A DNA stretch of 64,000 nucleotides from Turritopsis dohrnii. Its lineage: Eukaryota; Cnidaria; Hydrozoa; Anthoathecata; Oceaniidae. Shown here in pieces: positions 11,690 to 22,125 of this stretch. The position numbers and the translations under genes are program-made. The stretch is taken from the NCBI GenBank assembly GCA_027922465.2, contig BQMF02000117.1:744001-808000 (forward strand), given 5' to 3'. A model generated the notes under the pieces. It searched no databases and had not been told where the DNA came from. It worked only from the letters and a program-made list of their open reading frames with translations. The stretch's first letter is position 1. Each line of letters begins with the position of its first letter.

Positions 11690-11930
11690 ACCGGTAGTTG
11701 ATCATTTTGCAGACTGTGCAAATGAAGTCGACTACTTCTAGAAATTTATTGATGCTGAGATTCGTGAGAAAATCTTGTATCAAACCAATTTATCATGTAA
11801 CTCAAAAACACCGTCGAATTCCAGCTAGTACTGCTAATGAGTTATATTCATTTTTGGGAATCAATTTATTGATGCCTTATCATAGTTTGCCTGCAATACA
11901 AAACTATTGGTCAAATGATGTACAGTTGTC
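11690..11930 (+). pseudogene. piggyBac-like transposase N-terminal fragment
   Basis: The frame around 11838-11925 reads LYSFLGINLLMPYHSLP followed by IQNYWSNDV, matching the early conserved region of piggyBac-type (DDE_Tnp_1_7) transposases, where a GxxLxMxxxxLPxxxxYW pattern is usual. The preceding segment (about 11695-11815, VDHFADCANEV ... IREKILYQTNLS) is the region just before it, in a shifted frame with an in-frame TAG. The similarity ends abruptly at about 11930, where a GC-rich hairpin begins. No catalytic aspartates are present. This is a dead fragment. Confidence 0.65.
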
Positions 11931-11985
11931 CCCCGCTAACTGGACATCGCCGGGGGTCTGGAAAAAATGTCAAGTTAGCGGGGTT
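11931..11985. repeat. Hairpin / possible transposon terminus
   Basis: ccccgctaactggaca (about 11936-11951) is the near-perfect inverted copy of tgtcaagttagcgggg (about 11966-11981), separated by a short G-rich loop. It starts at TACAGTTG, directly where piggyBac homology stops. TA followed by CAGT fits a Tigger/mariner-type terminus. No matching far end was found. Confidence 0.55.
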
Positions 11986-12562
11986 TTTTTTTTTTAATAT
12001 AATATTTTTGTCCACCACCCAATCACTATGACAACAGAATTTTAACATGATCAATATGTTTCATTTTTCCATGATCTTTCCCTGTACACGAATAATTACT
12101 TAATTAGCTGCTAAAAGAACGTTTTCGGAAAATACACAGACTTCCAGGCACTTCCTGGAAAAAATAGTTCAACCTTAGGAAAATTGAGAGTTTCTTTCAT
12201 CTTTATGTGCAAAAAAAATTAAATGGACGTCCCATGACGTCTTATTTGAATCCCATTTTTAGCGGGAAACTAAAGGCGCCAATAGTACGTACAAACAGGC
12301 GGCTTGATAAGACAAAAATATCGCGAGTGGTTGAAACCCAGTATACGCCTCGACACACTGTAAAACTCAATTTCTTTCAAGTGAAAGTTGTTTAATTTTT
12401 TATTTGAAAAAGATTATTTTTGTTTGCGAATACTAATATTCAGTAACAGAAGTGGTTCGGACGGCAGAAACCGAAAGAAGACGCCGCTACGTGTTGTTAA
12501 TTTTTGCAGATTTGTTGTGTAAGTTCTTTTAAATTATGATTTCATTTCATAAAATCTCCGCC

Positions 12563-12627
12563 CGATCTAATACTGGTGTATACGCCCATTCACGCCTTCC
12601 GTCTGAAAGTCATTCTTCACGACCTCT
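12563..12627 (+). repeat. Left inverted terminal repeat of DIRS-like element
   Basis: Inverted copy of 16601-16665. The gag start codon lies only about 24 bp downstream, so the repeat probably doubles as promoter or leader sequence. Confidence 0.9.
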
Positions 12628-12650
12628 TTCGTCAATTCTCGCCAAACAAA

Positions 12651-13660
12651 ATGGACGCACAGTAAGTAATTGGATAAGTTTAGGTATTTAATTCGCCAAT
12701 TATCTGAGTAATCATTCCGTGATTAAGGATAAGATTTAATGTAAAGTGTGCTACAGAGTTACACTCATACTCTAGCAAGAAATTGATGCTAATGAGACTA
12801 TGTTCAAACGTCTCTTTCATAGGTTGACTCAGACAGCAACCAGTACACAACATCAATCTGATTCTGTTCAGCCCCAGGCGCAGGTCAGCATTGAAGAAAA
12901 TAACCCACCTGATATCGAGATTACGTCCGGTGAAGGAGAGGAAGAAATACATGAGCCTCCAGCTAAACGACCAAGATTCGAGCTGGGGCCAGAGAGCAAT
13001 GAGAACTCTTGGGAATTACCCAATGGTTTATTGGAGTATGTTCATAAATATATGAGCATACATATTGCTGATAAGGACATAGAGGAACAGATTTTGCAAA
13101 GTTCCCCAGTTCCGAGTAATCTACAAAGGGTACCTGAACTGGATAACTACACATGAACGAAATCTTAAATTGATTCAAGAAAAATTGTGGAGAGTGTTTG
13201 GTCCAGTGTCCCAGCTCTGGGCAACTATGGAGGGGGAAAGAGAGGATTCTTCGCCAGATGAAGGCTTGGATCAAATATCAACCTTGTTTGATCAATCCAT
13301 TATGTTGTTTACACAAGTATTCAACTCTATATCATATCAAAGAAGAGAAAATATCTTGTCTGCTCTGATGGAGTCACAATCAAGAGTGAAGGACATTCTA
13401 AAGAATCAGTCAAAGTCTCTGGATGTAGCCTCAAATACTGTTTTGTTTGGGGAAGAGTTCGAATCACAGTTGACTAAGGAAGCAAAGGCTTTAAAACAAT
13501 CTGAAAGTTTGTTTACTGGGTAGAAACAGAAATCTACAAATTTCCAGCCAACATCAAGTAGGTCGACATCCAATCCGCCCTTTCGAAAGGGCCCCTTGTT
13601 TCGTGGGAGAGGCAGGGGGCTATTCAACACGAGAGGAAGATACCAGTTTAACTCACAGAG
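12651..13660 (+). pseudogene. DIRS-like gag (ORF1) with a spliceable intron
   Basis: A short first exon, ATG at 12651 encoding MDA plus two bases, ends at a consensus donor (CA|GTAAGT, 12662). A pyrimidine-rich acceptor at 12821-12822 (tctctttcatag) restores the frame into LTQTATSTQHQ. The body is hydrophilic: an acidic SGEGEEEIHEPPAKRPR segment (about 12935-12975), then EYVHKYMSIHIADKDIEEQIL, a conserved region of DIRS gag. A one-base frameshift lies near 13145-13158 and a TAG at 13521-13523. The C-terminus (about 13575-13660) is GPLFRGRGRGLFNTRGRY, an RGG-like nucleic-acid-binding tail. Gag packages the RNA. The two breaks inactivate it. Confidence 0.75.
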
Positions 13661-15690
13661 GGGTAAGAATTATTCCTATTCCTTTGTTAAAGCCAGTAAG
13701 AAACTCGGAGCTTATTCTTTCAAAAATTCACCCATTAGTAAAGGAAATGTTTCCACAAGATCTAGTCCCCAATCTGCCTCAAGCAGGGAGACTGAAGTGG
13801 TACATTCGAAATTGGGAAGTTCTGACTCAAGATCCTCAGATTTTAGGGTTTGTAAAAGGGTATCAAATTCCTTTTCAGTCCCTCCCCCCGTCTCAACTTC
13901 AGCCTCCTCACAGTGCAAATTTCAAGTTAGAGGAGAAAAATATAGTGAACAAGGAAATTCAGGAAATGTTACGCAAACAAGCTATAGAGATTGTGGAAAG
14001 TCCTTCACAGCGCCATTTCCTCAGCTCCATCTTCGTTATCCCAAAGAAGGAGTCGGGTTACAGACCAGTAATAAATCTGAGGAATTTGAACAGGCATATT
14101 CGGTATCAGCACTTCAAGATGGAAGGTCTATCCCTTTTGAAGGAACTGTTACAAAAAGGGGATTATATGATAAAGATAGATCTCAAGGATGCTTACTTCT
14201 CAGTGCCTCTGAGCAAAAGCTCTCAAAGATATGTGAGTTTTTTATGGGAGGGAAACATTTATCAGTTTCTCTGCCTGTGTTTTGGCCTGGGTCCAGCGCC
14301 ACGAATCTTTATGAAACTACTGAAAATTCCAGTAGCAATATTAAGGAGGTTAAATGTTCGTCTGATAATTTATCTGGACGATTGCTTGATTTTAGCATCA
14401 ACTCAGGAGGAAGTGGAGATGGCAAGAGACACTCTCATCTTTATTCTTCAACATCTGGGCTTTACTATCAATTTTCAAAAATCAGTTCTTCAACCATGTC
14501 ATCTTATTCAGTTTCTGGGTATAAAGATAGATTCGAACAATTTAAAATTATTTCTTCCCCAGGGAAAAATGGAGAGGATTGTGTCTCATTGTCAGGATCT
14601 TCTAGCAGCAGAAAAGGTGTCTGTAAGGGATTTAATGAAAGTTGTGGGTCGCCTCTCGTCCTCGGCTATTGCGGTATTTCCCGCTCCACTTCAATACAGA
14701 GCTATGCAAAGACAACAAATTCTAGAGTTTGCGAAAAATCAGAATTACGATGTACAAATAGTTTTGAATCAAGAGATAAGGGAGGAACTAAAATGGTGGA
14801 TAGAGAATCTCCATCTTCACAATGGGGTGGGAATAGTGTCGACACAACCCCAACTAGTGATTTCATCAGATGCATCTCTACAAGGATGGGGGGCATCCTG
14901 CAAGGGACTCAACACCGGGGGACAGTGGCGGGAGAAGGAGTACCACATCAATTATCTAGAATTAAAAGCAGCAAAACTGGCAATATTGTCTTTTCATCGC
15001 AGATTTCCTCAGAGTTCCTCAATACACATTCAAATGGACAATATAGTGGCTCTAACATATCTTATGAAGATGGGGGGAACCAAGAGCAAAGTCCTGTCTG
15101 GGTTAAGCAAAGAAATTTGGAAATATCTGTTGGATCATCAGATCACAATTACTGTCGAGTACCTTCCAGGGATTTTAAATGTGGAAGCAGACAGGATGTC
15201 TCGCAGCGTGAAGGACTCAAGCGAGTGGAAAATGAGTCAACAGGTGTTTCACAATATATGTCGCGCAAGGTGGACTCCTTGTACAGACCTGTTTGCATCA
15301 AGACTGTCGCATCAAGTATCCATTTATTTTTCTTGGAAGGTAGATCCTTACAGCAAGGGGCAAGATGCATTTCAAACACGTTGGACACATCTGCGAGGTT
15401 ATGCTTTTCCACCATTTCCCTAATAGGCAGGGTCTTATGGAAAGTCAGATCAGACAAGGCGACAGTTTTGTTAGTAACTCCTGCATGGCAGACTCAGTCA
15501 TGGTACTCTCAGTTGCTTCAATTATCAGTACAGAATCCCATTCTGCTTCCAACTTTCCCAGACCTGTTACTGAATCCTCAAGGGGAAAGACATCCTCTCA
15601 TTCAAAATCAAACCCTTCAACTAGTGGTTTGGACAGTATCAGGGGAAAGTTGCAAGCAGAAGGCTTATCAGAAAAGGCTGTCAACCTTAT
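13603..15690 (+). pseudogene. DIRS-like reverse transcriptase / RNase H (ORF2), one frameshift
   Basis: Open from 13603 to a TAA at 15421-15423 in a frame overlapping the gag tail. RT motifs in order: SIFVIPKKESGYRPVINLR (about 14020-14075), IKIDLKDAYFSVPL (about 14170), CFGLGPAPRIFMK and the catalytic YLDD (LIIYLDDCLIL, about 14365). RNase H follows with SSDASLQGWGA (about 14865), INYLELKAAKLA (about 14950) and QMDNIVAL (about 15035). After a one-base frameshift near 15418, the usual C-terminal region continues in another frame (VTPAWQTQSWYSQLL, about 15475-15520, then a Leu/Pro-rich stretch). The RT copies element RNA to cDNA. All catalytic residues are intact; only the late frameshift breaks it. 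Confidence 0.85.
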
Positions 15691-16611
15691 CACTGCAGCT
15701 AGGAGAGAAGGAACAGTTTCTCATTACAAATCGGCCTGGCGTAAGTGGGCTAGCTGGTGTTCTGGGAAACAGGTTGATCCAATTCGATGCTCTATAGCAT
15801 TAGTTATCGAGTTTCTTTCAGATTTGTTTGAAAAGGGATTAGAATACCAAACAATTGCAGGTTATCGATCAGCTTTGTCAGCATTTCATGAACCAGTAGA
15901 GGGTGTTTCCGTGGGAAAGCACCCATTAGTGTCAGCTTTACTGGCAGGTGTTTTTAATAAAAGATGTCCTATCCCAAGATATACTTTTATATGGGATGTT
16001 GACAAAGTTGTTTCTTACCTGGGTACTATTAAGACTGAGAATATTTCTGATAAAATGTTGACTTTGAAACTAACAATGCTTCTTGCTTTAACCTCTATAG
16101 CCAGGGCACACGAAATTTGTTCTCTAGACACCAAGTACTTGATTAAACATCATACAGGTTATACTTTTCATTTCGGAGAGATAACTAAAACGGCAAGAAA
16201 AGGAAAGTTGAGATCTCCTATAAAGTTTTCCCATTTTAAGGAGAATAAAGAGTTATGTGTCTGTCACTATATAGATATTTATTTGGAACCAGATTATGGA
16301 GAGGGAATGAGAGTTTTTTGTTGTTAGGTATAGTTAAACCTCACAAGCATGTAAAGTCATGTACGGTTTCTAGGTGGATCTTAGAAATTCTTTCCCTGGC
16401 AGGCGTAGATACTTCAACATTTAAGGCACATTCTACAAGGTCTGCATCTTCATCAAAGGCAAAATGTCAAGGGGTTCCTATAGCAGAAATTGTTAAAAGA
16501 GGTCATTGGTCGTCGGTTAGTACTTTTGAAAAGTATTATCACAGAGATGTGAGGGTGGGAGAGAATGATGCATACGAATCCTCAGTTTTACGCTTTGAAC
16601 AGAGGTCGTGA
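15590..16611 (+). pseudogene. DIRS-like tyrosine recombinase (ORF3), one frameshift
   Basis: The core-binding domain begins around 15630 (LQAEGLSEKAVNLITAARR, SAWRKWASWC). It continues with the catalytic region: SIARAHEIC (about 16095, first Arg), AHSTRSASSSK (about 16427, HxxR), GHW (about 16505) and FEKYYHRDV (about 16528, nucleophilic Tyr). The first part is in the frame ending at 16327. The rest resumes in another frame from about 16300 to the TGA at 16609-16611, so one frameshift lies near 16300. The stop codon sits inside the right terminal repeat. The recombinase should integrate circular cDNA without target duplication. All four catalytic positions remain. Confidence 0.85.
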
Positions 16612-16730
16612 AGAATGACTTTCAGCCGGAAGGCGTGAATGGGCGTATACACCAGTATTAGATCGTTGGCTTCGATTTTATTTATAAAATCGGGATTGCA
16701 CTGCGGGCGCTTCGCGCCCTTGCACAATCC
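16601..16730 (-). repeat. Right inverted terminal repeat of DIRS-like element plus GC hairpin
   Basis: 16601-16665 is the inverted copy of 12563-12627 and overlaps the last codons of the recombinase. It is followed by an AT block and a hairpin at 16693-16730 centred on gggcgcttcgcgccc, with GGATTG/CAATCC at its base. Confidence 0.85.
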
Positions 16731-16739
16731 TCAATTGTC

Positions 16740-17250
16740 TGTGTTCATTGAGGTGTAAAAAAATAAACCGAAAGTACTTCGTTCAACCATAATGGATGCT
16801 ATGCTACAAAGATAACAAGAAGTAGTAAAAAGGTCGCACTGTGGAAACAAATAGCTTTTTCCATTTTTTTTAAATGCAACTTTTGAATGTATTGTTGTTG
16901 CTATCGAAGAAGAGGGTCGTTCTTAGAGCAGACGCAAAACTGGCATCCATTTTTTTCTGGAATAGCTTAGTTGTTTACATTTTTATTTCGATATCGCTTC
17001 GTGTGTTTGGGTTATAGTACTGATATAGTATATAGATGAAGACAAAGATCTTTGAAGCCATGCATGAAAATTGATTTTAGCTACCTGGATATGTATTGAT
17101 CTTAAAAAGTCTTTAAAAGGATCATTCATAAAAAGAATCTCATTGCATTGTTGCAGAATGGGAATTATCAATTCCTTTTGACTTTTTTGTATAATAGATA
17201 GACTTTTACTGACAATGAAGCTAGCTAGATTTAAAATATTAAATCCGTTG
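16740..17250. other. No gene recognised; boundary of a truncated LTR element
   Basis: AT-rich sequence between the DIRS-like right end and the first recognisable gag codons. No LTR could be paired with sequence 3' of the gypsy pol gene. Confidence 0.4.
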
Positions 17251-17252
17251 CT

Positions 17253-17783
17253 GTGAAAGCCATCCACCCTGAAGTTTATCGGCAACAGTTCTTTCGCATC
17301 AAACAGAGTGATGGTGAATCCATAACCCACTTTGTGTCAAGATTGAAATCCCATGCCATGCTGTGCGACTTTGTTCAAAAGTGCGACAATGGCTGTGAAA
17401 CCTCTTATTCTGCGAACATGATCACATCCCAACTCATAGCAGGATTGTACAACCAGTCACACCAATCAAAGGTATTAAGTGAAGTTGGCTCGCTGAAGAC
17501 CCTCAATCAACTTGTTGAACGTCTCCTTACTCTGGAGTCTACCGCACAAGCAGCATCGCATTTCCAGCCTGCTTATTCGGTGGTCCCATCTGAAGTAGCT
17601 CCTGTAAAATCTGATTACCAACCAGAGTTTTCCAAATGCTATGGCTGCGGGAAGATGAACCACTTTGCTTCCGTTTGCAGGAGTAGATCATCACAAACGG
17701 CATCTGCAATGACGATAACGGTAATAATGACGACACCTCCTTCTTATCTAGCATCACCGAACAACCTGCTGCTTTATGACTAA
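17253..17783 (+). pseudogene. Ty3/gypsy gag, N-terminally truncated
   Basis: Reads in frame from about 17253 to the TAA/TGA region at 17781. The first part, YRQQFFRIKQSDGESITHFVSRLK, is the retrotransposon-gag core motif (usually W.....QRxGESVxxFVxxL). SKCYGCGKMNHFASVC (about 17633-17675) is a CX2CX4HX4C zinc knuckle for RNA binding. A complete gag would have about 100 further residues upstream. No LTR or start context was found there, so the 5' end of the element is missing. It lies just upstream of, and in a different frame from, the pol gene. Confidence 0.75.
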
Positions 17784-17937
17784 CCGAGGGACTACCACAC
17801 GGAGAATGGACTGGTGATCTTTCACACCACAAAAACCTGAACCTTCGCCTATTGCTTCTGTCTACCTCTCTATCAACAAACCTGCATACCGAAAACTTGG
17901 ACACTCACTTTCTGACATTGACAGTGAATCTACCACC

Positions 17938-20874
17938 ATGAAAGTTGTAGCAGACACGGGTGCGCAAACATGCGCTGCTGGGATCGGGTTATTGAAGCAA
18001 CTTGGTCTCCCAAAGCGTGCCCTATTACGAACTCGTCACGGCTTACAATCTGTCAATGGCCGTAGCTTATTCATCCTGGGTACAATTGTTGCCGACATAT
18101 CTACAGAGTCACACCAAGCAACTGAAATCGTTTACATTTGCAAGAACGTCGAACACATGTACCTCTCCCAAACTGCACTCAAAAAGCTCCACATGATACC
18201 GCAGAACTTCCCAAACGGCGATTGTAGCAAAGTGTTCGCCACCAACTCCGATGTAACTGCCATCCCAGAAAGGCCAACTGCGCCTTGTGGCTGCCCACTC
18301 CGCACACCATGTCCTGAGATTCCCAACGAAATACCCTTCCCGGCGACCCCAAAACACAGACAAGACCTCGAAAAGTGGATACTGGAACACTTTCACACAA
18401 GTGCCTTCAACATATGCGAGCACCAAAAACTTCAATGCATGACCGGCGAACCGTTGAAGATTGCATTTCTCCCCGATATGAAGCGCTTTGACGATGTCAC
18501 CGAAGGCTTCCCTCGCGTCACCCGAATCGTGGACAACTCATTACTTTGGGACGACGACATTGCAACCGCGTTTTGGCACACGGTAAAGTACATTAAACTG
18601 TGTGGTGATAATGGAATTGTCTTCAAGCCCAGCAAATTTAAGTTTAGCATGGACACTGTCAAGTTTGCCAGTTTTGACTTGACATCCGACGTTTATAAGC
18701 CTACCGAGAGGTTCCTCCACGCTATCAAAACATTCCCGACCCCGACGAATGTTACTTCAGTCAGATCATGGTTCGGCTTGATTAATCAGGCGTCTTACCC
18801 GTTTGCTCAGGCGCCCCTAATGGAACCATTCCGTGAACTATTAAAACGGAACTCCAAGTTTTATTGGGATGACACCTTAGACGCACTGTTCGAGGAGTCT
18901 AAAGTTGAAATTCTTAGAAGGATCGAAAATGGTGTCAAAACATTTCAACTTGATAGAGAAACCTGCCTGACCACCGACTGGAGCAAAACAGGAATAGGCT
19001 TTACACTGACACAAAAACGATGCTCCTGTCCCATAGTCAATCCCTTGTGCGGCGTAGGACATTGGGACCTAGTTTATGCTGGATCGAGGTGTACCAGTCA
19101 GGCGGAAATGCGGTATGCCCCAATTGAGGGGGAAGCACTGGCATTGCTATTCGGGCTTGAGAGCTGCCGTATGTTCGTTTTGGGTCGTCCCAAACTCACG
19201 GTAGCAGTGGACCACAAACCCCTCGTCCGTATTTTTAACAACCGCGATTTAGATGACATAAAAAACCATCGATTACTGAAGATCAAAGAAAGAGCTCTCA
19301 TGTACAAATTCCAGATCATCGCCATCCCCGGAAATGATAACCTTGGGGCCGATGCATTGTCAAGGATATCACCACCCACCAGCGTATTGGGAGTAATACA
19401 TAATGGCAACATCGAACAATCCGTCACAGCAGCATCAATTCACCAGTTCTTCCACGGAGAAGACATCCCTAATATCACGTTAGCCAATATCAAGGAAGCG
19501 TCCCTCAGCGACACGCAATATCAACTGCTCCTTCATTGTATCGAGACTGGTTTCCCAGCCCAGAAATCAGACATTCACGACGACGTCAGGCCGTTCTGGT
19601 GCTACCGCCACGAGCTCTACGTTGTGGATGGTCTAGTTTACATTGAAGGCCGGGTGTTAATACCGAAAGCACTACGTAACCAACTGGTCGAACACCTTCA
19701 CCTCGGCCACCAAGGAATCAATAGCATGCGAGCCAACGCTAAACAACGCTTCTTCTGGCCTGGAATGGGATCCCAACTTAGCCTCCGGAGAGCGCAGTGT
19801 AAAAGGTGCAATGAGATCGCCCCGTCAAACCCGAAACATCACAATCAACCGGAATACCCATTTCAAATGGTTGTCTGTGACCTATTTCACATGGCCGGAC
19901 GCACCTACATAGTCTACGCTGATCGCTTCTCAGCGTGGACCGAGGTTGCGTCAACGAACACAAACGCGAACTCCAAAACCGTCTGTGATATCCTCCGTCG
20001 CTACTTTATCAACTTTGGGGTCCCAGAAGAATTTTCAAGCGACGGTGGCTCGCCTTTCCAATCAGGAGATTTCTTGGGTTTCCTACGTAGATGGAACGTC
20101 GAACACCGCTTGTCATCAGCATATTACGCTCAAAGTAATGGGAGGGCCGAGGCAGCCGTAAAGCACATGAAGAGGCTATTGACTACCAACATCGGAGCCG
20201 ACGGCTATCTTGACGTCGACTCTGTCGCCAAAGCTCTCCTACTGCATCGCAATACGCCGTCGTTAGACATCGGCGCTTCTCCCGCTGAACTGTTGTTCGG
20301 GAGGCCCATTCGTGATCATCTGCCCAATCCAACTCACTTTCGACGGGAATGGATAGACCTTGCGGACCTCCGGGAAACAGCGATGGTGAAGCGACATTTG
20401 TCACAGTTGAAGCACGTCCCACCAAGAGACCTCCATGAGTTACACGTCGGCGATTCCGTTGCTGTGCAGAATCAACACGGACCACGCCCCTCACAATGGG
20501 AGAAAACAGGCACCATAACTGAAAAGCTCCCCAATAGACAATACCATGTTCTAGTCGATGGCAGCCGCCGTACCTCTCTCCGAAATAGAAGATTCATACG
20601 TGAGATCCCTAAAACCTCCAGAAACCACTCGGAGCTGCCAGAACTACCAGACATGACCGACCCAGATTCTGAACGCGATCGAACTCCTCCAACGAAGGAT
20701 TACATTACCACCCCGGACACACCTGACATCACCAATGGCGAAGAAATTTGCACCCAGTCTGATGATCAAAACGTAGTACCGCCAACGGTCAACCCTCCCA
20801 AGACTGTTGACTTACGAAGGTCGACGCGTTCCAGACGAGTCCCCGCCAGATTTGAGGACTTCGTGCTGAACTAG
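17938..20874 (+). pseudogene. Ty3/gypsy pol: protease, deleted RT, RNase H, integrase (978 codons open)
   Basis: A long uninterrupted frame with domains in gypsy order. Aspartic protease: ADTGAQTC (residues 5-12). The RT is internally deleted. Sequence passes directly from the pre-RT linker (GEPLKIAFLPD, about residue 170-180) to the tail of the palm (RFDDVTEGFPRV). The fingers and first catalytic Asp are gone, and the remaining xxDD box reads IVDNSLLWD, with Asn in place of the second Asp. RNase H: TTDWSKTGIGF ... IEGEALALLFGLE ... VDHKPLV. Integrase: HLHLGH...CKRC zinc site, then VCDLF, SSDGGSPF and GRAEAAVKHM for D, D and E. The missing block spans roughly 150 residues by comparison with family layout. 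It cannot self-replicate. Confidence 0.85.
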
Positions 20875-20900
20875 ATTTTTTTTTCTCGTTTATGTTGCCT

Positions 20901-20955
<55 letters not shown>

Positions 20956-20998
20956 CATATAGGAATATATCCACTATGCCTTAGTTATTTTATATATA
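20875..20998 (+). repeat. Poly-A tract and polypurine (G7) stretch after gypsy pol
   Basis: A run of about 45-50 A (20901-20948) is followed by ggggggg (20949-20955). In gypsy elements a purine tract directly precedes the 3' LTR. The following 'catataggaatatatccact' could be the LTR start, but it is cut at 20998 by another element. No second LTR was found. Confidence 0.5.
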
Positions 20999-22125
20999 CA
21001 GTCTATTTCACGAGATCGCACGCGCACACGCCCACACACACGTAAGTGATTTTGCCTGTGCGATTCATCGCACGCGTCAATAGGATATAACTTAGTAATT
21101 TTTTTTCTTGAAAAAATAAAAATTATTTTCACGCTGCAAGTGAGCTGCAAGTGAGCTGCAAGTAGCTTTTTTCTTCCATTTGTCCTCGTATAAATAACAA
21201 CATGTAGCATTTCCTTTCCTTTTATCGTTGTTTCTTCTTTGACGTCACTCCCACTAATCCTCATTAATAATTAATAATATATTATTTGTCTTTTTCTTTA
21301 GCTTTTTCTTCTGTCTTTTCACCTTCAGCCTGTTAACTTTGCTTTTGAGTGTGTTAAGCTAACAAGATGCGATCATGCTATCGTTATGGTTAAAAGTCTG
21401 TTATTTGCGTTTGAAAGAACGAGGCAATAACAACAGTTTTGCTCGTTTATTACAGACGTAAATAACAAAGTTTTGACCACAAACTTTAATGATCGGATCT
21501 TGTTAGATTAACTGTATGTTTTATCAAACAGAAGGCTTTGTATGAAGCATGAAACGATGGCAACGCTAATGTTGATAAACATCAATGATCAAATTTGGAG
21601 CGCGCAAGAGCGCGAAGAAATCATTGGTAGAGCTGTTGAGAAATATCTCTCAAAACGCCGAACGAAGAAAGTGGCCGTTCCCACAACCATAGAACCACCA
21701 GCTAAAGTCCCACGTGTTGAGGTTTCTGAGAGTAGATGATGATAGTGACGACGATCAAAGCTCCGGGGGTTACGATGACGGGAGTAGTGCATATAGCGAT
21801 GATTCCGAATTGAGTGACTAATTTTGATTTTTATTTCATTTTTATTTCGTTAATTGTATTGAGTTTTTTCTGGATGTTGCAAATTTTACGATAAAGAACA
21901 TAATCGTCCAAAACAAGTTTTTCATGATATGATATATTCTCCTGTCTTGAAAATATCTGCGCTTAACCTTTTTTTCGCAATAGCTGCGCGATAAACTGCA
22001 GTAGCTCCAATCGCACTCGTAAGACTACTCGCACGTAAGATATTGGTCGCACGGGGCAACTCGCGTAGTCTTTTTTGCGCGTGCGATTGACCACACACGT
22101 AGTAGATTTTTCCTGAAATAGACTG
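20999..22125. mobile_element. 1.13-kb DNA transposon with CAGTCTATTTCA inverted ends
   Basis: CAGTCTATTTCA at 20999-21010 is the exact inverse of TGAAATAGACTG at 22114-22125. Flanks are ATATA on both sides (20994-20998, 22126-22130), compatible with a 3- or 5-bp target duplication in a simple-sequence site. The 100 bp inside each end are rich in 'tgcgattg' and 'atcgcacgcg' words in both orientations. The superfamily is not assigned. A second element with CAGTCT ends and a 3-bp duplication occurs at 50989-51585. Confidence 0.75.
21542..21821 (+). pseudogene. Small basic-then-acidic protein fragment inside the DNA transposon
   Basis: ATG at 21542 opens 65 codons with a helical, charged stretch (SAQEREEIIGRAVEKYLSKRR) and a nuclear-localisation-like KRRTKK. 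The frame ends at 21737-21739. One frame over, from about 21732, an Asp/Ser-rich tail (DDDSDDDQSSGGYDDGS ... ELSD) runs to a TAA near 21819. The two read as one protein broken by a frameshift. I do not recognise the family. The position suggests a small element-encoded protein or the remains of a transposase. Confidence 0.4.

Larger units (their letters stand above)
12563..16665 (+). mobile_element. DIRS-like tyrosine-recombinase retrotransposon, full length, inactivated
   Basis: The element is bounded by inverted terminal repeats. 12563-12627 (starting cgatctaatactggtgtata) is the reverse complement of 16601-16665 with one clear mismatch. Between them lie gag (from 12651), overlapping RT/RNase H and a tyrosine recombinase, in the canonical DIRS order. 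Just beyond the right repeat, 16693-16730 forms a GC-rich imperfect hairpin (gggcgc-ttc-gcgccc). It may belong to the terminus or to the internal complementary region these elements use for circularisation. Each of the three reading frames has at least one frameshift or stop, so this copy is dead, but the break count is low. Confidence 0.88.

Noticed and set aside
13596..15797. 733-codon open frame overlapping the DIRS-like RT
   Set aside because: Only its first codons (the RGRG gag tail) and its last part from about 15419 (the RT C-terminal region after a frameshift) are real. The middle is Ser-rich out-of-frame translation of the RT gene.
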